The position numbers and the translations under genes are program-made. Source: Streptomyces iranensis (GTDB lineage: Bacteria; Actinomycetota; Actinomycetes; Streptomycetales; Streptomycetaceae). Taken from it: a stretch of 64,000 nt of DNA. Positions 50,131 to 57,147 of the stretch are shown here, piece by piece. A model generated the notes under the pieces. It was not told the DNA's origin and made no database searches. It was given only the letters and a program-made list of their open reading frames with translations. The DNA lies in NCBI RefSeq assembly GCF_017874715.1, contig NZ_JAGGLR010000029.1, positions 117,556 to 181,555 on the forward strand, read 5' to 3'. The stretch's first letter is position 1. Each line of letters begins with the position of its first letter.

Positions 50131-51225
50131 ATGAGGGCCAGCCCCCGCATGAGCGGAATCGCCGTGGCCGGCGCGGTGGTCTGCGCCACCATCGCCGTAT
50201 GGGCGGGACACCAGAAGCAGTCGCCCGAGCCGCACGCCGCGCCCTCACAGCCCCGGGTGTCACAGCCCCCCGCGGCGCGCCCGCCCGCCGAGTTCGTGCC
50301 GTACGTCAACGCCTGGTCGGACCCGGGGTACGACATGGCCGCCGCGGCGTCGCGCGGGGTCAAGGAGTTCTCGCTGGGCTTCGTCGTCGCGGGCGACGGC
50401 TGCGCCCCGGTGTGGGACGGCGGCACCTCGCTGGAGGACCAGGGGCTGGACACCCGGATCGAGGGCGTCCGCCGGGCCGGTGGCGACGTACGGCTCTCCT
50501 TCGGCGGCGCCGAGGGCACCGAGCTCGCCACCGTCTGCACCGACGTCCCCGAACTCGCCTCCGCCTACGCCGAGGTGATCGAGCGCTACCAGGCCAGCAG
50601 GATCGACTTCGACCTCGAGGGCGAGGCGCTCGCCGACGCCGAGGCGGCCGCCCGCCGCGCCCAGGCGCTCGCGCTCATCCAGCGCACCCACGAGGGCCTG
50701 AACATCTCCTTCACCCTGCCCGCCATGCCGGACGGGCTGACCCCGCAGGGCGTCGCCCAGTTGGAGGCCGCCAAACAGGAGGGGGTCATCCTCTCGGGCG
50801 TCAACGTCATGGCGATGAACTACAGCGGCGACCACACCGGCGACATGGGCGACTACGCCGTCCAGGCGGCCACCGCCGCCCAGGCCCGGATCCGTGAGGT
50901 GTTCGGCATGTCCGACGCCGCCGCCTGGAAGATCCTCGCCGTGACACCGATGATCGGGGTCAACGACGTCACCGGCGAGACCTTCACGCTGGAGGACGCG
51001 TCCGGTCTGGCGCGGTTCGCCGCGGAGAAGGGGATCGGACGGCTGTCGATGTGGTCCGCCGAACGGGACCAGCCGTGCACCCCGGAGATGACCCGGTCCG
51101 CCACCCCGACCGCCCCCACGGCCGGTGCCGCGGCCCCCGAGCCGACCGCGAACGTCGTCCCCAACACCCGCTGCAGCGGCGTCACCCAGCGCCCCGGCGC
51201 CTTCGAGGCGGCGCTGAGGGGCTGA
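50131..51225 (+). CDS. Secreted GH18-like protein (chitinase-type)
   Basis: A 364-aa exported protein. A signal/anchor helix (about 8-26) and Pro-rich linker precede a GH18-like barrel (about 55-310): FVPYVNAWSDPGYDMAAAAS, then VRLSFGGAEGTELA and RIDFDLEGEALAD with D-x-D-x-E intact, then VNVMAMNYS (substrate Met/Tyr). The Ala/Thr/Pro tail ends with two Cys. It lacks the DasR-type box of the other two chitinases. ATG 50131 with AAGGAGGAG upstream. It is divergent from the polymer-synthase operon, so it may trim the GlcNAc-type polymer made there. Confidence 0.88.
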   Translation: MRASPRMSGIAVAGAVVCATIAVWAGHQKQSPEPHAAPSQPRVSQPPAARPPAEFVPYVNAWSDPGYDMAAAASRGVKEFSLGFVVAGDGCAPVWDGGTSLEDQGLDTRIEGVRRAGGDVRLSFGGAEGTELATVCTDVPELASAYAEVIERYQASRIDFDLEGEALADAEAAARRAQALALIQRTHEGLNISFTLPAMPDGLTPQGVAQLEAAKQEGVILSGVNVMAMNYSGDHTGDMGDYAVQAATAAQARIREVFGMSDAAAWKILAVTPMIGVNDVTGETFTLEDASGLARFAAEKGIGRLSMWSAERDQPCTPEMTRSATPTAPTAGAAAPEPTANVVPNTRCSGVTQRPGAFEAALRG

Positions 51226-51232
51226 CCGCACA

Positions 51233-51271
51233 CGCGGGGGCCGGGACGGCGTCGCCGCCCCGGCCCCCGCG
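51233..51271 (+). terminator. Hairpin after the GH18-like gene
   Basis: CGCGGGGGCCGGG and CCCCGGCCCCCGCG arms form a GC-rich stem, 8 nt after the stop. Confidence 0.8.
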
Positions 51272-51340
51272 GAAGGGTGTGTCAGGCACGACGAAGGGGA
51301 TCGCTGGGGGACCGCCCGCGCCCCCAGGCGGGCGGCCGTC

Positions 51341-51559
51341 TCAGGAGCGCTTGAATCGGTTCGGGTTGTTGTGTTCACGGTGGCGAGGGCACTGGCATGG
51401 TGGCCATGCCTGCCCCAGCCCGTAGCTATCGCTCTTCTCCCCGACGAGGACGGTCACCATCGCGCGCCGTGCTGTGACGATTCCGTCGCGCGCCATGGTG
51501 TAGACACGCATGGTCATCGTCGGCCGTTCGCCCCGCTTGGATGGGTTGTTGGCGTTCAC
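51341..51559 (-). CDS. Small unknown protein, last of a three-gene set
   Basis: A 72-aa protein with a beta-strand-like core (TMTMRVYTMARDGIVTARRA) and a C-terminal CQCPRHREHN segment. Similar short proteins are common near HTH/DUF397 sets in Streptomyces (family memory). The start overlaps the stop of the 109-aa gene by 4 nt. Confidence 0.65.
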   Translation of the reverse strand: MNANNPSKRGERPTMTMRVYTMARDGIVTARRAMVTVLVGEKSDSYGLGQAWPPCQCPRHREHNNPNRFKRS

Positions 51560-51885
51560 CGAGCGCGCTTTCCTTCGGCCGGTGCGAGGAGTTGGAGCAC
51601 GCTGCGCAGACTCCGTTTCACCGCCCCCAGGTGGTAGGCCAACTCTTCCGGCGTGGCGGTGGTCAGTTGGAGTGATTCGGCCCCTGCCAGGGTCTGTCCG
51701 GCCACGATCACCACCGCGCTCTCAAGACCCTCACGGGTGGGCTTACCGGCCGTGATGCACGCAGCGCACAGACCGGAGTGCGGGTCGGCGGGGTCATGGG
51801 GCCCGAAAACCCCGGGGGTGGCGCACAGAGCGCACCCGGGACCCAGGGGGGAAGGGGAGAGTGTGGTCCGGGTATTGACGATCAC
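51556..51885 (-). CDS. Small zinc-ribbon-like protein
   Basis: A 109-aa protein. Two Cys pairs (GCALCATPG and LCAACITAG) are spaced as a zinc ribbon in the first 50 residues; the rest is helical (EELAYHLGAVKRSLRSVLQL). GTG 51885 overlaps the upstream stop by 4 nt and is preferred over the upstream ATG at 51915, which would overlap by 34 nt. Function unknown. Confidence 0.65.
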   Translation of the reverse strand: MIVNTRTTLSPSPLGPGCALCATPGVFGPHDPADPHSGLCAACITAGKPTREGLESAVVIVAGQTLAGAESLQLTTATPEELAYHLGAVKRSLRSVLQLLAPAEGKRAR

Positions 51886-52247
51886 CGGATGACCACCATG
51901 CCGTGTGGGGCACACACCAACTCCACGCGGGGGATGGCGCCGCCCCGCCGCTGTTCGCGCCGTTGCTCATGGGCCACCACGTAGGGCCGTAGGGAGGCGG
52001 ACACCCTGTCGTCAAGCGGCAGACCCGCTGTGCCCAATTCGGGGGTCGGCGAGTCGCTGTCCGGGCTTGTGGCCACCGGTTGGGGCCCGGCGGTAGGGGA
52101 GGCCGGGGAGTCCATGCCCCCAGACCCCCGCCGTGAGAGGACCGTACGCGGCGCGGGAGGCACCGTCCCGGCCCGGTGACGGTCACCCGGCCGTAAGGCG
52201 AGAAGTGCACTCACCCATGCAAAGAACGGCCCGATAGGGTTGTTCAT
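51882..52247 (-). CDS. Small unknown protein, first of three-gene set
   Basis: A 121-aa protein with a short hydrophobic start (IGPFFAWVSALLALRPGD), a Pro/Ser linker and a charged end (EQRREQRRGGAIPRVELVCA). CAGGAG lies upstream of ATG 52247. It is divergent from the HTH-DUF397 pair (149 nt between), suggesting joint control. Function unknown. Confidence 0.6.
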   Translation of the reverse strand: MNNPIGPFFAWVSALLALRPGDRHRAGTVPPAPRTVLSRRGSGGMDSPASPTAGPQPVATSPDSDSPTPELGTAGLPLDDRVSASLRPYVVAHEQRREQRRGGAIPRVELVCAPHGMVVIR

Positions 52248-52396
52248 TGTTCATCAGCTCCTGTGAGGCTGTTGAGCCATGCCCCCGGACGCAGCCACGT
52301 CGCGGGGGTCTGGCCTTTCTGACACAAGAGTGGCGCACCTCACGTACGCTCAGGTGAGGTTCATATCCCGGGATCCAATTGGGGAAATGGGGGGCC

Positions 52397-53239
52397 ATGG
52401 CGGCACGACCACGCGAACTCACGCCTGACCGATCCGCCCGACATTTGTTCGGGGCGAAGATGCGCGCCCACCGAGAGCGCGCGAACATGAGTCTTGAGCG
52501 GTTGAAGGATGTCGTGATGGTGAGCACAAGCCACCTGTCCCGCATCGAGACGGCCGACGCCATGCCCCCGCCCGACCTGCCCAAGCGGCTGGACGCCGCC
52601 TTTGGCACGGACGGGATCTTTGAAGAGTTGTACGGGCTTGTCCGCCGGGAGATCCACCCTGACCAATTTCGGCGGCGGATGGAACTTGAGGCACAAGCGC
52701 GGCTCATCGAGGAGTACGCCGGTCAAATCGTGCCGGGGCTTGTGCAGACCGAGGGTTACGCCCGCGCCCTGTTCGAAACGTTCGATCCAAAAGCCGCGCC
52801 CGAAAAGATCGAAGAGTTGGTCACCGCTCGAATGGGTCGGCAAACTCTATTGAGTGCTGACTTTCCCCCCGATATCTCACTGATCCTTGATGAGGCAGTC
52901 CTAAGGCGGACATTCGGAGGGCCGACCGTGATGCACGCACAGCTCTCTCGTCTGGTCGATTTGACGCTGACCCCCACGAGCGTGGTTCAGGTTCTACCGT
53001 TCGAACATGGCGGGCATGCTCTAGTAGGGGGAACGCTGACGTTGATGACTCTCGGCAACGGTGCTCGCGTAGCCTACGAAGAGAGCATTTCTACGGGGAC
53101 GTTACTGGAGGACCTTGCAGCGGTCTCGGCGCGCCAGCGGGCCTACGAATTGCTGAGAGCCTGCGCTCTGTCGCCGAGTGATACGGCGACTTTCATTCGG
53201 TCCCTGATGGAGGTACTACCCGATGAGTGTCATATCTGA
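52397..53239 (+). CDS. XRE-type HTH regulator with DUF5753
   Basis: A 280-aa regulator. The HTH (about 18-75) is ARHLFGAKMRAHRERANMSL followed by VVMVSTSHLSRIETADAMPP. The DUF5753 domain (about 90-270) has QIVPGLVQTEGYARALFE, VLRRTFGG and VQVLPFEHGGHALVGG. These regulators act with a small DUF397 protein, here the next gene, whose start lies inside this one. The best known Streptomyces examples affect development and antibiotics (WhiJ/AbaA-type sets). ATG 52397 has GGGGAAATGGGGGG upstream. Confidence 0.88.
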   Translation: MAARPRELTPDRSARHLFGAKMRAHRERANMSLERLKDVVMVSTSHLSRIETADAMPPPDLPKRLDAAFGTDGIFEELYGLVRREIHPDQFRRRMELEAQARLIEEYAGQIVPGLVQTEGYARALFETFDPKAAPEKIEELVTARMGRQTLLSADFPPDISLILDEAVLRRTFGGPTVMHAQLSRLVDLTLTPTSVVQVLPFEHGGHALVGGTLTLMTLGNGARVAYEESISTGTLLEDLAAVSARQRAYELLRACALSPSDTATFIRSLMEVLPDECHI

Positions 53240-53444
53240 CCTTTCCGGTATCGAGTGGGTCAAATCCAGCTATAGTGGCAACGGGGGTGGCAGTTGTGTC
53301 GAATGGGCACCTAGCCTCGCCTCTGCTGGCATCGTTCCCGTCCGGGATAGCAAGGACCCGCATGGTCCGGCGTTGGCCTTCCCCGTGTCGTCCTGGTCAT
53401 GGTTCATATCGGCGGTCAAGGGCGGGCAGTTGCCAGCAACCTGA
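53223..53444 (+). CDS. DUF397 protein paired with HTH regulator
   Basis: A 73-aa DUF397 protein: WVKSSYSGNGGGSCVEWAPS, VPVRDSKDPHGPALAFPVSS and WSWFISAVKGG are the family pieces. DUF397 proteins are thought to bind and tune the linked HTH-DUF5753 protein (family knowledge). The ATG overlaps the upstream gene by 17 nt. Confidence 0.88.
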   Translation: MSVISDLSGIEWVKSSYSGNGGGSCVEWAPSLASAGIVPVRDSKDPHGPALAFPVSSWSWFISAVKGGQLPAT

Positions 53445-53468
53445 TCGGCCCTGACGGAACACCAGGAT

Positions 53469-53499
53469 TATGGCCCCTGGCCGCTCGGCAGGGGCCATA
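53469..53499 (+). terminator. Terminator after DUF397 gene
   Basis: TATGGCCCCTG pairs with CAGGGGCCATA around a 9-nt loop. Confidence 0.75.
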
Positions 53500-53521
53500 C
53501 CCGGTGGGCGTGGGGGCGATG

Positions 53522-53559
53522 CTCGCCCGACAGGCGAGTGGGTCAGCCTGTCGGGCGAG
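53522..53559 (-). terminator. Terminator of the methyltransferase gene
   Basis: CTCGCCCGACAGGC pairs with GCCTGTCGGGCGAG, 14 bp perfect around a 10-nt loop, abutting the stop of the methyltransferase. Confidence 0.8.
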
Positions 53560-53561
53560 GT

Positions 53562-54224
53562 CTATGCGACCACGGCCCGACCGATCAAGGTTCCGATATG
53601 GCCAGGGGTCGGGGCTTCGAGAACCTGAACCGACGCTTCTTCGAAGCCAGCCATACGCAGGTGGCTTTCCCACATCCGGGGCGTGTAGCTGTAGCGGTAG
53701 GTGAACATGGCCGGACCCGCGAAGCCCCCCTTGTACATGCCCTGGGGGCCGTAGGCACCAGGGATAGCGGGGGGCTGGGAGAAGACGAAGCTGCCACCAC
53801 GGTTGAGCCGCTGACGCACCAGAGGGAAGAGCTTCTTCGGGTCACTGAACCAGGCAGCACCGAAGATCGAGTAAATCGCGTCGTACGTCTCAAAGTTGCG
53901 GCGTAGGTGGTCAAGAATCTCGGCGCAGATGAACTGTGCCCCCATAGGACCCCATCGCTCCGTTGTGTTCCGCACCATCACAGGCGACAGATCGACACCG
54001 GTTGCCTTGATGCCCTGCTGTGCGAGGTAGGCGAGCATGCGTCCGGTACCGCACCCGATCTCAAGCACGCTTTCGGGGTTGCCGAGTAGTTCCATGCCGG
54101 GGCCGTGGTCGCCGTACTGAGTCCACCTGAACAGGGTGTCACTCTCGAACACGTCCTTCTTTGCCGACTCGGCGTAGGTGTCCCAGAGTTCGCGCTCATG
54201 GTCGTAGTTGTGCTGGGCAGTCAA
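53562..54224 (-). CDS. Class I SAM-dependent methyltransferase (accessory region)
   Basis: A 220-aa methyltransferase. Motif I is SVLEIGCGTGRMLAYLAQQG, then TGVDLSPVMVRN, YDAIYSIFGAAWFSD and GGSFVFSQPPAI. The GC is lower than the surroundings. It is the last gene of a leftward set that starts at 56925. The substrate is unknown; it might modify a small molecule or peptide. Confidence 0.86.
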   Translation of the reverse strand: MTAQHNYDHERELWDTYAESAKKDVFESDTLFRWTQYGDHGPGMELLGNPESVLEIGCGTGRMLAYLAQQGIKATGVDLSPVMVRNTTERWGPMGAQFICAEILDHLRRNFETYDAIYSIFGAAWFSDPKKLFPLVRQRLNRGGSFVFSQPPAIPGAYGPQGMYKGGFAGPAMFTYRYSYTPRMWESHLRMAGFEEASVQVLEAPTPGHIGTLIGRAVVA

Positions 54225-54304
54225 CAGGCATCCTTCTCATGGTCGTTGGGGCAGGCGCCCCGCCCCGGGGACGGGGCGGAGGCGGGGCACCCTAGCGGCA
54301 CCGG

Positions 54305-54820
54305 TCAGTGACTGTCCGGAACCTTGTTGTCGCACGGGGAGCACTCGGCGCCGTCGAGCTGATCCCACAGTTCTCGATCCGCGTCGAATCCGTTCGAGCG
54401 CAAGAAGTCGCCCGTGCGGATGACTAGGCCGTCAGTCCGGCGCTGGATGAGCGGAGCGTGGTGCTTGTACCGCCCATGGTTGTACACGTCGCAGAACGCG
54501 AAGTACACGGGCGTATCGAGAATGATCTGATGAACACCGATATCCACGACCTTGCCCACGCCGAGGTGCACGGTCGGGTGTTCCATGGCGGTGATCAGGT
54601 AGGCTGCGGCATTGCCGAGAATGCGTTCCGCCATGTCACGGACCATGACGTTGTCGCGCATGAGAAGCGCGATCTCGCGGTCCCACAGGTCGAGCCCGAC
54701 CGATCCGGGGCTCTCCAGCACGTTGTACGTGCACTCCTTGACATGCGGGCGTACAGCGTTCAGTAACGCCCGAGGGTCGCGGTACGTAGTACCGCTCTGA
54801 GCTTCGACCAAGACGGTCAT
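54305..54820 (-). CDS. Unknown conserved-looking protein between methyltransferase and HTH set
   Basis: A 171-aa soluble protein that I do not recognise. It is rich in aliphatic and charged residues (LDLWDREIALLMRDNVMVRD; VHLGVGKVVDIGVHQIILDT) and ends with a Cys pair (ECSPCDN). A GGAAGGGGAA sequence precedes ATG 54820; the longer frame upstream has no such site. It could be a small enzyme or a regulator that goes with the methyltransferase. Confidence 0.68.
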   Translation of the reverse strand: MTVLVEAQSGTTYRDPRALLNAVRPHVKECTYNVLESPGSVGLDLWDREIALLMRDNVMVRDMAERILGNAAAYLITAMEHPTVHLGVGKVVDIGVHQIILDTPVYFAFCDVYNHGRYKHHAPLIQRRTDGLVIRTGDFLRSNGFDADRELWDQLDGAECSPCDNKVPDSH

Positions 54821-54891
54821 CGGGTGGTTCCCCTTCCAATTGATGGGGGTGTGGCCCGCCAATGCCGCGCGGTTGCACGGGAGACGGGAGC

Positions 54892-55152
54892 TCATAACTT
54901 GCCGGTCGAGGCGAGGGTGATTACTGCGCCGCACGAAGCGGCGACGAAGAGCACGAAAGACGCCCAGAAGATGCGGCCGAGAAATCGCCTCACCATCTCC
55001 AACCGTCGAGCCTTCCGCCCGCGCACTGCGGGCGTCGGACCTTCTCGCGGCTGTCGCGCGTCGAGCAGTCCCCGAAACCTGCACAGTCCGGGCACCACGC
55101 CGTCCGGTGGCCGAAGCACGTACCGCAAATGGTGGCCAAGGAGTTCAGCCAT
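54892..55152 (-). CDS. Small membrane protein coupled to the CDVC protein
   Basis: An 86-aa protein with an N-terminal soluble part (MAELLGHHLRYVLRPPDGVV) and one C-terminal helix (FLGRIFWASFVLFVAASCGA). Its ATG lies within the last codons of the upstream small gene (8-nt overlap), which supports translation. Function unknown. Confidence 0.6.
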   Translation of the reverse strand: MAELLGHHLRYVLRPPDGVVPGLCRFRGLLDARQPREGPTPAVRGRKARRLEMVRRFLGRIFWASFVLFVAASCGAVITLASTGKL

Positions 55153-55306
55153 CTGTTGCGGCCGACAGGTCGCCCCTGTCCCGCGCTTTCTGCCGATGCT
55201 TGGCCAATGCTGCGCAAACATCACACCCTGGCGCGGGCTTCGGAGGTCGACGCGGAAGCGACAGGTGTACCGGTTCCGCCATCGTCGTGTTCGACGTTGC
55301 ACTCAT
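55145..55306 (-). CDS. Small CDVC-motif protein
   Basis: A 53-aa protein with PGCDVCAALAKHRQKARDRG, a short sequence I know from small proteins beside HTH/DUF397 genes in Streptomyces. ATG 55306 has GGGGAGG about 8 nt upstream. It lies 69 nt behind the HTH regulator at 55376. Confidence 0.7.
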   Translation of the reverse strand: MSATSNTTMAEPVHLSLPRRPPKPAPGCDVCAALAKHRQKARDRGDLSAATDG

Positions 55307-55375
55307 TCCCTGGCCCTCCCCGCAACTGCGTGTCGTCACAGGGATAGTGCCGGGAGGCACTCGGCAATGCGAGCG

Positions 55376-56218
55376 CTATTGGCGTTGTCGGGTAAAGATC
55401 ATGGACCACTCGGCCAAGAGTTCCCGGCAGCCATCGCCGAAGACTGCGTATCGCTCGTATGCCTCAAAGCTTCTGAGATATGCCGTTACGTCTCTGTGGT
55501 CCCGCAAGATCAATGCGCCCGTGCCGGTTTCCACGGTGGCTAGCCGGCGGTCATAGACCGTGAATGTGTTCAGCGGCCTCTCTGGAATGTGCTCACCCAA
55601 AGGGATCACGCCTAGCCGCACATTTGGAATGCGGGAGACGGATGCAAGCCGGTCGAGCTGCAAGGCCATTGCTATGGGGGGGAGTAGCGGCCATCTGGCA
55701 GCCTGCTCGGTGAGAATGAACGTGAACGACTTTGAGGAGTCGTAAAGCACCTGCTGCCGCTCTAGTTTCTTCGCAATGGTTTTCCACTGGTCGCCGGGAA
55801 CGTCGGAAATGCTGGCACGCACATACTCAGGCGTGGCCAGCAATCCGGTAATCATTGAGAGCAGAAAAAATCGGAACTCTGTCGAGACCGCTTCAAGCCT
55901 TGATAGCTCGTTCTGCTTCTTGTCCAAGCCTCTGCGGCGAGAGGACCAGTGGTCTTGCCACTCCGTATTTGCCGTCCTCGCCAGTGAAAGGATCTCGGCA
56001 GCAACAGGACTATCCGTTCCGAGGGCTTCCAGGATCAGTTCAACATCGACTAGTGAGGGTGTGAGCTTTCCGCTCTCAATGTTGCTGACCTTGGTCTGAG
56101 ACATGGTGCAGTGGCGAGCGAGCCAGGTTTGAGTTTTCCCGGCGCGCTTGCGCTGACCTCTCAGGGCTTCCGCTAGGTCTGATCTGGACTGACCTAGCCT
56201 CTCGGGCTCAAACGTCAA
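55376..56218 (-). CDS. XRE-type HTH regulator with DUF5753 (second copy)
   Basis: A 280-aa regulator of the same architecture as 52397-53239 but divergent in sequence. The HTH is LAEALRGQRKRAGKTQTWLA and TMSQTKVSNIESGKLTPSLV; the DUF5753 part has MITGLLATPEYVRASISDVP and LGVIPLGEHIPERPLNTFTV. It is partnered by a DUF6879 protein, whose gene overlaps its start by 11 nt. GC is low for this genome. Confidence 0.87.
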   Translation of the reverse strand: MTFEPERLGQSRSDLAEALRGQRKRAGKTQTWLARHCTMSQTKVSNIESGKLTPSLVDVELILEALGTDSPVAAEILSLARTANTEWQDHWSSRRRGLDKKQNELSRLEAVSTEFRFFLLSMITGLLATPEYVRASISDVPGDQWKTIAKKLERQQVLYDSSKSFTFILTEQAARWPLLPPIAMALQLDRLASVSRIPNVRLGVIPLGEHIPERPLNTFTVYDRRLATVETGTGALILRDHRDVTAYLRSFEAYERYAVFGDGCRELLAEWSMIFTRQRQ

Positions 56219-56732
56219 TGCCCTTCACGTACTCCTCAAAGGGCACCGACTCAGCTACCGCGATGCGCTGGTATTCGATGTACTGAGCCACATCCCCTTC
56301 GTAGATTTCACGGTTGATCTGGCGACCGTCCGGGTGGTAATTCATCAGCACCACTTCGGTACGGTCGAACATCCAGAAGTCCTGAACCTCTTCCAGTGGA
56401 TTATCCCGGTCGGTCACGTCAAGAATCCGGATGTGCTCGCCAGCCAATGCGTGGGGTGCGTAGTACTGGGAGAACTGGAATCGCAGATAGTCCGAGAGTG
56501 GGCGCGTCAGGACGTGCACGCGCCCTTGTGGGCGCCCCTCTGTGACTTGTCGACGCAATCGGTCGGTGTACTCGTTCGAGACGGCGTGAGGGTCGATACG
56601 GGCCCCGGCTGTAAAGGCCCCGAACTCTTCTTCCTCCTGCGGCATGAGGTATTGGGGCAGGGTCTCAAGCCTCCACGCTTCCCGCTGGAAGCCCTCGAAG
56701 CGCGCCGCCCATTCCTCACCAGCCAAGTACAC
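56208..56732 (-). CDS. DUF6879 family protein
   Basis: A 174-aa protein fitting the DUF6879 family: an N-terminal FEGFQREAWRLETLPQY region and DYLRFQFSQYYAPHALAGEH, then EDFWMFD-like VQDFWMFDRTEVVLMNYHPD. DUF6879 proteins accompany HTH-DUF5753 regulators and may sense or relay a signal; no biochemistry is known to me. It overlaps neighbours on both sides. Confidence 0.82.
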   Translation of the reverse strand: MYLAGEEWAARFEGFQREAWRLETLPQYLMPQEEEEFGAFTAGARIDPHAVSNEYTDRLRRQVTEGRPQGRVHVLTRPLSDYLRFQFSQYYAPHALAGEHIRILDVTDRDNPLEEVQDFWMFDRTEVVLMNYHPDGRQINREIYEGDVAQYIEYQRIAVAESVPFEEYVKGIDV

Positions 56733-56925
56733 GTACAGCCTCCCTCAGAACGTGCTCGGGGATCTTCACCAGTGCCTCACCGGCCGGAGGCTGGAACGCT
56801 TCGCACATGTCTCCCTGGATGACGAACCCGCCGTCGGCCTCGTCCCGGTAGATGTTCGGGCAGTCGTCCTTGCCGCAGGTGCCGTTTCCGTTACCGGTCA
56901 GGCGGGTCAGTTCCTCGCGCGCCAT
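56716..56925 (-). CDS. Small acidic protein ahead of DUF6879
   Basis: A 69-aa protein with a pair of Cys (TCGKDDCPNIYRDEADGGFV) and a further Cys (GDMCEAFQPP). The arrangement C-x5-C could hold a metal. It begins the leftward set of genes. GC lower than usual. Function unknown; similar short proteins are common upstream of DUF6879. Confidence 0.72.
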   Translation of the reverse strand: MAREELTRLTGNGNGTCGKDDCPNIYRDEADGGFVIQGDMCEAFQPPAGEALVKIPEHVLREAVRVLGW

Positions 56926-57107
56926 GCTGAAACCCCCTTGTGGCTGGCCCCTGTTGGGACCTGGTGGCTACGACGGTACGAGGGGCTGGCAGGCCCGTCT
57001 ATGCGGCAAGGCCAATATTCGCGTAGTCGGGTAAACGGGCGTGACGCCCGGGGCCAGGACACCCTTGAGCGGCGCTGCATGCTTCTCCGCGTAGCAACAG
57101 ACCCCCC

Positions 57108-57128
57108 AGCCGGACGCCGAGGGGTCTG
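57108..57128 (-). terminator. Terminator of the class I fumarase gene
   Basis: CAGACCCC pairs with GGGGTCTG, 20 nt beyond the stop. The rest of 56926-57107 must hold the promoter of the leftward set starting at 56925; no clear hexamers found. Confidence 0.6.
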
Positions 57129-57147
57129 GAGGGTCCTAGATGGCGGC

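Noticed and set aside
51341..56925. Complete integrative element or prophage
   Set aside because: No integrase, replication protein, tRNA or paired attachment sites were found around the region.
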